A DNA stretch of 10,012 nt from NCBI GenBank assembly GCA_017395725.1, contig JAFQOB010000121.1:1-10012 (forward strand), read 5' to 3'. The first letter of the stretch is position 1. Each line of letters starts with the position of its first letter. Below the pieces are notes generated by a model that searched no databases, had not been told where the DNA came from, and saw only the letters and a program-made list of their open reading frames with translations. Origin of the DNA: Clostridia bacterium (lineage in GTDB: Bacteria > Bacillota_A > Clostridia > Oscillospirales > CAG-272). This document shows, piece by piece, positions 6,992 to 10,012 of the stretch. Position numbers and translations under genes: made by a program.

Positions 6992-8173
6992 ATGGAAAAG
7001 AAGCTTGGATTGTATATACACATTCCTTTTTGCGAACACAAATGCGATTACTGCGACTTTTACTCCGTTACAAAATTTAACGACTATGTAAGATATACCG
7101 ATGCCCTTCTGCTTCAAATGGAAGATTTTTCGGAAAAGGCATCAGATTATATCGTCAATACTATATATATTGGCGGCGGTACGCCTACCGTTCTTCCGGT
7201 TAAGAGAATGCTTGAAATTATCGACGGCATATACCGTAATTTTAACGTTGCGGAAAACGTTGAATTCACAATGGAAGCCAATCCCGCTACCGTCAACAAG
7301 AAAACGCTGAAAAACTATATAGCAGGTGTCAACCGCCTCAGCTTTGGTATGCAGAGCGCCATTGACGAAGAACTTGCGGCCCTTTCAAGAATCCACACCT
7401 TTGAAGAGTTTGTAAACAGCTACAATATGGCAAAAAAGGCGGGTTTTGAAAACATTAACGTTGATATAATGTACGGTATTCCGGGACAGACACAACGTTC
7501 TTTGGGATATACCCTCGAGCAAGTGTGCGACCTTGAACCTACACATATTTCTCTGTACGGGCTCAAAATAGAAGAAGGAACTCCTTTCTTTGAAAAGAAA
7601 GATAAGCTTGAATTGCCCGACGAAGATACAGAATACGATATGTACAAATATTCTGTAGATTACCTTAGATTCAGAGGCTATTGGCAGTATGAAATAAGCA
7701 ATTTCTCAAAAGACGGCTTTAAGTGCAAACACAATTTGAAATATTGGAACTGTCAGGAATATTTAGGTCTCGGTCCTGCTGCTCATTCTTATTTTTCCGA
7801 CCGCAGATTTTCTTATAAGAGAAGTGTGCCTATGTTTATGGATGCACTTGAATACGTTGATGCAGGAATTAACATACTTGAAGAAGATTATGCTATCACC
7901 CCGGAGGAACGTGTTGACGAGTATATTATGCTAAAGCTGAGACTCACCGAGGGAATCAACGTAAACGAATTTAAATACAGCTTTAACAAAGATTTCAGCC
8001 AAATGTTTGAAAAAGAATTAAAGCTGTATATTGACAACGGCTTTATGGAATTTAAAAACGGTCATTACTACTTTACGACAAAAGGTATGTACGTATCAAA
8101 CTACATTCTTTCAACCTTTATGACCTACGAAAGCGATATAACAAGAAACATTGCAAAAGGTCTCGATAAATAA
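6992..8173 (+). CDS. hemW: HemW-like radical SAM heme chaperone
   Basis: A 393-residue radical-SAM protein of the HemN/HemW family. The cluster motif is C14-x3-C18-x2-C21 followed by D-F, so the fourth cysteine typical of true oxygen-independent coproporphyrinogen oxidase (HemN, CxxxCxxCxC) is replaced by F23. This, GGGTPT at 61-66 and the HNxxYW motif (H247, N248, Y251, W252) mark HemW, which binds and delivers heme rather than oxidising coproporphyrinogen. A C-terminal HemN-type domain is present (about 310-385). I chose ATG 6992 because GGGAG lies at 6980-6984 and homology begins at once (LYIHIPFC). An in-frame extension upstream to 6821 lies inside lepA and is rejected. The lepA-hemW order is common in Firmicutes. 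Confidence 0.93.
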   Translation: MEKKLGLYIHIPFCEHKCDYCDFYSVTKFNDYVRYTDALLLQMEDFSEKASDYIVNTIYIGGGTPTVLPVKRMLEIIDGIYRNFNVAENVEFTMEANPATVNKKTLKNYIAGVNRLSFGMQSAIDEELAALSRIHTFEEFVNSYNMAKKAGFENINVDIMYGIPGQTQRSLGYTLEQVCDLEPTHISLYGLKIEEGTPFFEKKDKLELPDEDTEYDMYKYSVDYLRFRGYWQYEISNFSKDGFKCKHNLKYWNCQEYLGLGPAAHSYFSDRRFSYKRSVPMFMDALEYVDAGINILEEDYAITPEERVDEYIMLKLRLTEGINVNEFKYSFNKDFSQMFEKELKLYIDNGFMEFKNGHYYFTTKGMYVSNYILSTFMTYESDITRNIAKGLDK

Positions 8174-8175
8174 CC

Positions 8176-8210
8176 AAAACTCCCGATTTTTCAAAATCGG
8201 GAGTTTTTTT
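8176..8210 (+). terminator. Rho-independent terminator after hemW
   Basis: A stem of at least 11 bp pairs CTCCCGATTT (from 8180) with AAATCGGGAG (to 8203) around a TTCA-type loop, followed by seven T residues at 8204-8210. It begins three bases after the hemW stop codon. The four A residues before the stem give TTTT on the other strand, so it may also end minus-strand transcripts from the yolD-like operon. Confidence 0.93.
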
Positions 8211-8219
8211 AAAATTAAT

Positions 8220-8378
8220 GGGAACTTTTTGAAAAAAGTTCCCAAACCCTCAAAAACTTTGCCTCTTCGCTGACTAACGTCAGTACTAAAGTTTTTGCGG
8301 TTCCCAAAGGGGCTTTTTTCAAAAAGCCTCTTTGGTGTGGGTTCGGGAGCGAAGCTCCTGATTGAGAGGAGCTTTTTT
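8220..8378. repeat. Array of four hairpins between convergent operons
   Basis: This gene-free stretch is almost wholly palindromic. Hairpin 1 spans 8220-8243 (GGGAACTTTT arms). Hairpin 2 pairs AAAAACTTT (8252-8260) with AAAGTTTTT (8288-8296) and encloses CTGAC-TAAC-GTCAG (8270-8283). Hairpin 3 spans 8304-8335, a ~15-bp stem with one G-U pair. In hairpin 4, AGCTCCT (8353-8359) pairs with AGGAGCT (8367-8373) before a T run to 8378. An alternative stem, GGAGC (8346-8350) with GCTCC (8354-8358), competes for the same bases. I recall similar GGGAAC/AAAACTTT/CCAAAGGGGCTTTT arrays in other Clostridia intergenic regions, so it is probably a dispersed repeat, though this is unverified. Confidence 0.75.
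8353..8378 (+). terminator. Terminator-like hairpin at the end of the array
   Basis: AGCTCCT and AGGAGCT form a 7-bp stem with a 7-base loop, followed directly by T residues to 8378 on the plus strand. No plus-strand gene lies between the hemW terminator and here. It could act as a back-up terminator for hemW or as the end of an RNA made from the array. On the minus strand there is no T run after the stem, so it is not an obvious terminator for the yolD-like operon. Confidence 0.5.
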
Positions 8379-8384
8379 AAAATA

Positions 8385-8699
8385 TTAATCAATTCTTGTT
8401 AAAGGCTCTATATCATATATATCCGAAAATTTAATCTCTGTATCCATAACAAGCATATTTTTATTAGGCAAAATAGATTTTATTCTGCCAATTTTCGTTT
8501 TATATCCGCCCTCGGCGTAGTATGTTACTTTTATAAAACTGCCCGCCTGCAAGGATTGCAGTTTTATATTTATTTCTTCTATTCTGTCGCATAAAAGCTC
8601 GGCTTTGGGTATAACTACTCTTTCTTTTGCTTTATACGCCTCGTCAAGTCCCCGCAAAGGACTAAATGGGGCAAATATTTTTGCTCTTTCACTTCTCAC
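8385..8699 (-). CDS. YolD-like protein
   Basis: A 104-residue protein starting with GTG at 8699. The N-terminal RAKIFAPFSPLRGLDEAY (about 5-22) is the hallmark of the YolD-like family in Clostridia. The rest looks like a small beta-rich domain (SFIKVTYY, KTKIGRIKSI, NMLVMDTEIKFSDIYDIEPL). YolD-like proteins are typically encoded beside UmuC/UvrX-type Y-family polymerases and are proposed to assist them in damage tolerance, but their biochemical role is not settled. The start overlaps the end of the polymerase gene by 11 bases. AGGAGG at 8711-8716 (minus strand) is 11 bases before the GTG, a slightly long spacing. Overlap and order imply translation from the polymerase mRNA. Confidence 0.85.
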   Translation of the reverse strand: MRSERAKIFAPFSPLRGLDEAYKAKERVVIPKAELLCDRIEEINIKLQSLQAGSFIKVTYYAEGGYKTKIGRIKSILPNKNMLVMDTEIKFSDIYDIEPLTRID

Positions 8700-9963
8700 C
8701 TGATTTATGTCCTCCTATCTGTCTGTTACGTTCTCTTTCAGTAGCGCACTCCTCAAGGTCTCGTCCCTTAAGCAGAGAATTTTTGCCGTATTTTCGACGT
8801 ATGCTGTTTACCGCCTTCATTCGCGCATTTTCTTTTTGTTTTGCCGATGCATCTGTAAAAAAATCAAGTTGTTCGCACGTTTGTTTTTCTACGTTGTTAA
8901 AACAAATGCTGATTTTTCTTATCTTTTTTCGCCTGTCGGTAACTGTGGGATATAATTTTTCTATGCCCTGTATAACATCACTTACTCCGTTGGTGGAACT
9001 GCTGAACTTATGTGTTCCGCCGTTGCTTTCACGCTCTTTTCCCTCGTATCCCACAATTAACGTTATGGACCTTGCCACAACGTCCTTGTCAAAAAGCTCC
9101 ATACAGAGATGCTCTGCCATTTCTTTTGCAATAATTAATCCTTCATTATAGGTATATCCGCGCGGCAAAATCTGCGATGTGCTATAGGAATGGCTTTTGG
9201 TTTTATAGGATTTTATATCCTCAATAGTGGTAGGCTCTCTTCCCCAAGCGTGATCAATATATATTTCAGCATCAACCCCAAGCTTTTTGTAAAGCGTTTC
9301 TTCGGGATAATGGGCCAAGTCTCTCATAGTATATATACCGTATGTGGCAAGTCTGTTGGATATTCCTCTGCCGATATGCCAAAAATCTGTTATAGGTCGG
9401 TGGTCCCAAAGGGTTTCTCTATACGTTTCCTCGTCAAGTATCCCCATAAAATCGGGACTTTTCTTTGCCGTTATATCAAGGGCGATTTTAGCGAGATAAA
9501 GATTTGTGCCTATACCGCAGGCAGCGGGAATACCTGTTGCTTTGTAAATGTCTTGCCGTATGGTCTCTCCAAGCTCTTTTGCAGTCATTTTATATAAGGG
9601 CAAATACTTTGTAACGTCCATAAACACTTCGTCTATAGAATAAACGTGAATATCGTCTTTAGAAATATATTTCAGATAGACACCGTAAACCTCGGCTGAA
9701 TATTCGATATATTTTTTCATACGCGGCGGAGCTTTTATATAATCAATATGTTCCGGTATTTCATAGACTCGGCAACGGTTTTTTACCCCCAATTTTTTCA
9801 TAGCGGGAGTAACGGCAAGACAAACCGTAGTTTGATTTCGCTCGGGGTCGGCAACAACAAGGCGGGTAGTCATAGGGTCAAGTCCGCGTTCGACACATTC
9901 CACCGAAGCAAAAAAAGATTTCAGGTCTATACACATATATTGCTTTTTGGGTTCGGTATCCAT
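8689..9963 (-). CDS. Y-family DNA polymerase (DinB/UvrX-like)
   Basis: A 424-residue translesion polymerase of the ImpB/MucB/SamB (UmuC/DinB) family. Catalytic acidic residues are visible as D13 (MCIDLKSFFASVE) and D111-E112 (YSIDEVFMDV). AACGIGTNLYLAKIA (147-161) is the conserved palm motif, and FWHIGRGISNRLATYGI to KKLG (194-229) the thumb helix-hairpin-helix region. A little-finger domain follows (about 255-360). QLDFF at 365-369 resembles the beta-clamp binding pentapeptide QLxLF. The tail RDLEECATERERNRQIGGHKSGEK region (401-424) matches the UvrX/YqjW group of Firmicutes more than housekeeping DinB. ATG 9963 has GAGAGGAGG at 9970-9978 six bases upstream. It probably carries out error-prone bypass of lesions; the exact orthologue (dinB, uvrX, yqjW) is not settled from sequence alone. 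Confidence 0.92.
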   Translation of the reverse strand: MDTEPKKQYMCIDLKSFFASVECVERGLDPMTTRLVVADPERNQTTVCLAVTPAMKKLGVKNRCRVYEIPEHIDYIKAPPRMKKYIEYSAEVYGVYLKYISKDDIHVYSIDEVFMDVTKYLPLYKMTAKELGETIRQDIYKATGIPAACGIGTNLYLAKIALDITAKKSPDFMGILDEETYRETLWDHRPITDFWHIGRGISNRLATYGIYTMRDLAHYPEETLYKKLGVDAEIYIDHAWGREPTTIEDIKSYKTKSHSYSTSQILPRGYTYNEGLIIAKEMAEHLCMELFDKDVVARSITLIVGYEGKERESNGGTHKFSSSTNGVSDVIQGIEKLYPTVTDRRKKIRKISICFNNVEKQTCEQLDFFTDASAKQKENARMKAVNSIRRKYGKNSLLKGRDLEECATERERNRQIGGHKSGEK

Positions 9964-9969
9964 ATATTG

Positions 9970-9978
9970 CCTCCTCTC
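9970..9978 (-). promoter_or_regulatory. Strong ribosome binding site of the polymerase gene
   Basis: Minus-strand GAGAGGAGG sits six bases before ATG 9963, a near-ideal complement to the 16S rRNA tail. The remaining bases to 10012 are AT-rich. They show no convincing promoter pair and no GAAC-N4-GTTC LexA/DinR box. The promoter and any SOS operator would lie beyond the window. Confidence 0.8.
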
Positions 9979-10012
9979 GCTACAGTAATTTAACGTTTAT
10001 TTTTTATATATG

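Noticed and set aside
6992..8173. True HemN coproporphyrinogen III dehydrogenase
   Set aside because: The residue two after the third cluster cysteine is Phe rather than Cys, and the HNxxYW motif is present, both typical of HemW.
8111..8392. Minus-strand ORF across the hemW end, terminator and hairpin array
   Set aside because: It consists largely of translated palindromes and a terminator, and it has no recognisable protein features.
8666..9597. Plus-strand ORFs opposite the Y-family polymerase
   Set aside because: They are antisense shadows of a gene with clear catalytic motifs, and they have no family resemblance or ribosome binding sites.
9964..10012. LexA/DinR operator for the polymerase operon
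   Set aside because: I could find no GAAC-N4-GTTC type palindrome in these 49 bases. One could lie beyond the window.

Overview
This is a low-GC chromosomal segment from a Gram-positive anaerobe of the Clostridia. A gut Oscillospirales/Ruminococcaceae-type genome is my best guess. The basis is the AGGAGG-type ribosome binding sites, the consensus sigma-A promoters, the rlmN-prpC-prkC and lepA-hemW gene orders, and a YolD-like/Y-family polymerase pair. No rRNA, tRNA, CRISPR array, transposase or phage structural gene is visible.

Layout: (1) 1-809, the right half of a dispersed palindromic repeat, then a consensus promoter and a yfbR-like 5'-deoxynucleotidase gene. (2) 809-4819, rlmN, a PP2C phosphatase (prpC/stp) and a membrane PASTA-domain Ser/Thr kinase (prkC/stkP). 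These four genes look like one operon, closed by a UUCG-loop terminator. (3) 4864-5145, an intergenic region carrying a complete copy of the palindromic repeat and the lepA promoter. (4) 5146-8173, lepA (elongation factor 4) and hemW (heme chaperone-like radical SAM protein), closed by a strong terminator. (5) 8205-8384, a non-coding block made almost entirely of consecutive hairpins. (6) 8385-9963 on the minus strand, a two-gene operon of a Y-family DNA polymerase and a YolD-like protein with overlapping ends. The last 49 bases hold only the polymerase ribosome binding site.

How the genes fit together: the plus-strand genes are housekeeping genes for nucleotide clean-up, 23S rRNA/tRNA methylation, a phosphatase/kinase pair sensing the cell wall, a translation GTPase and heme trafficking. 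The minus-strand pair is an accessory mutagenic-repair cassette.

I found no clearly new protein system. The least explained signals are non-coding: the palindromic element that occurs twice upstream of similar promoters (1-78 and 4916-5051), and the hairpin array between the convergent hemW and yolD-like genes (8220-8378).
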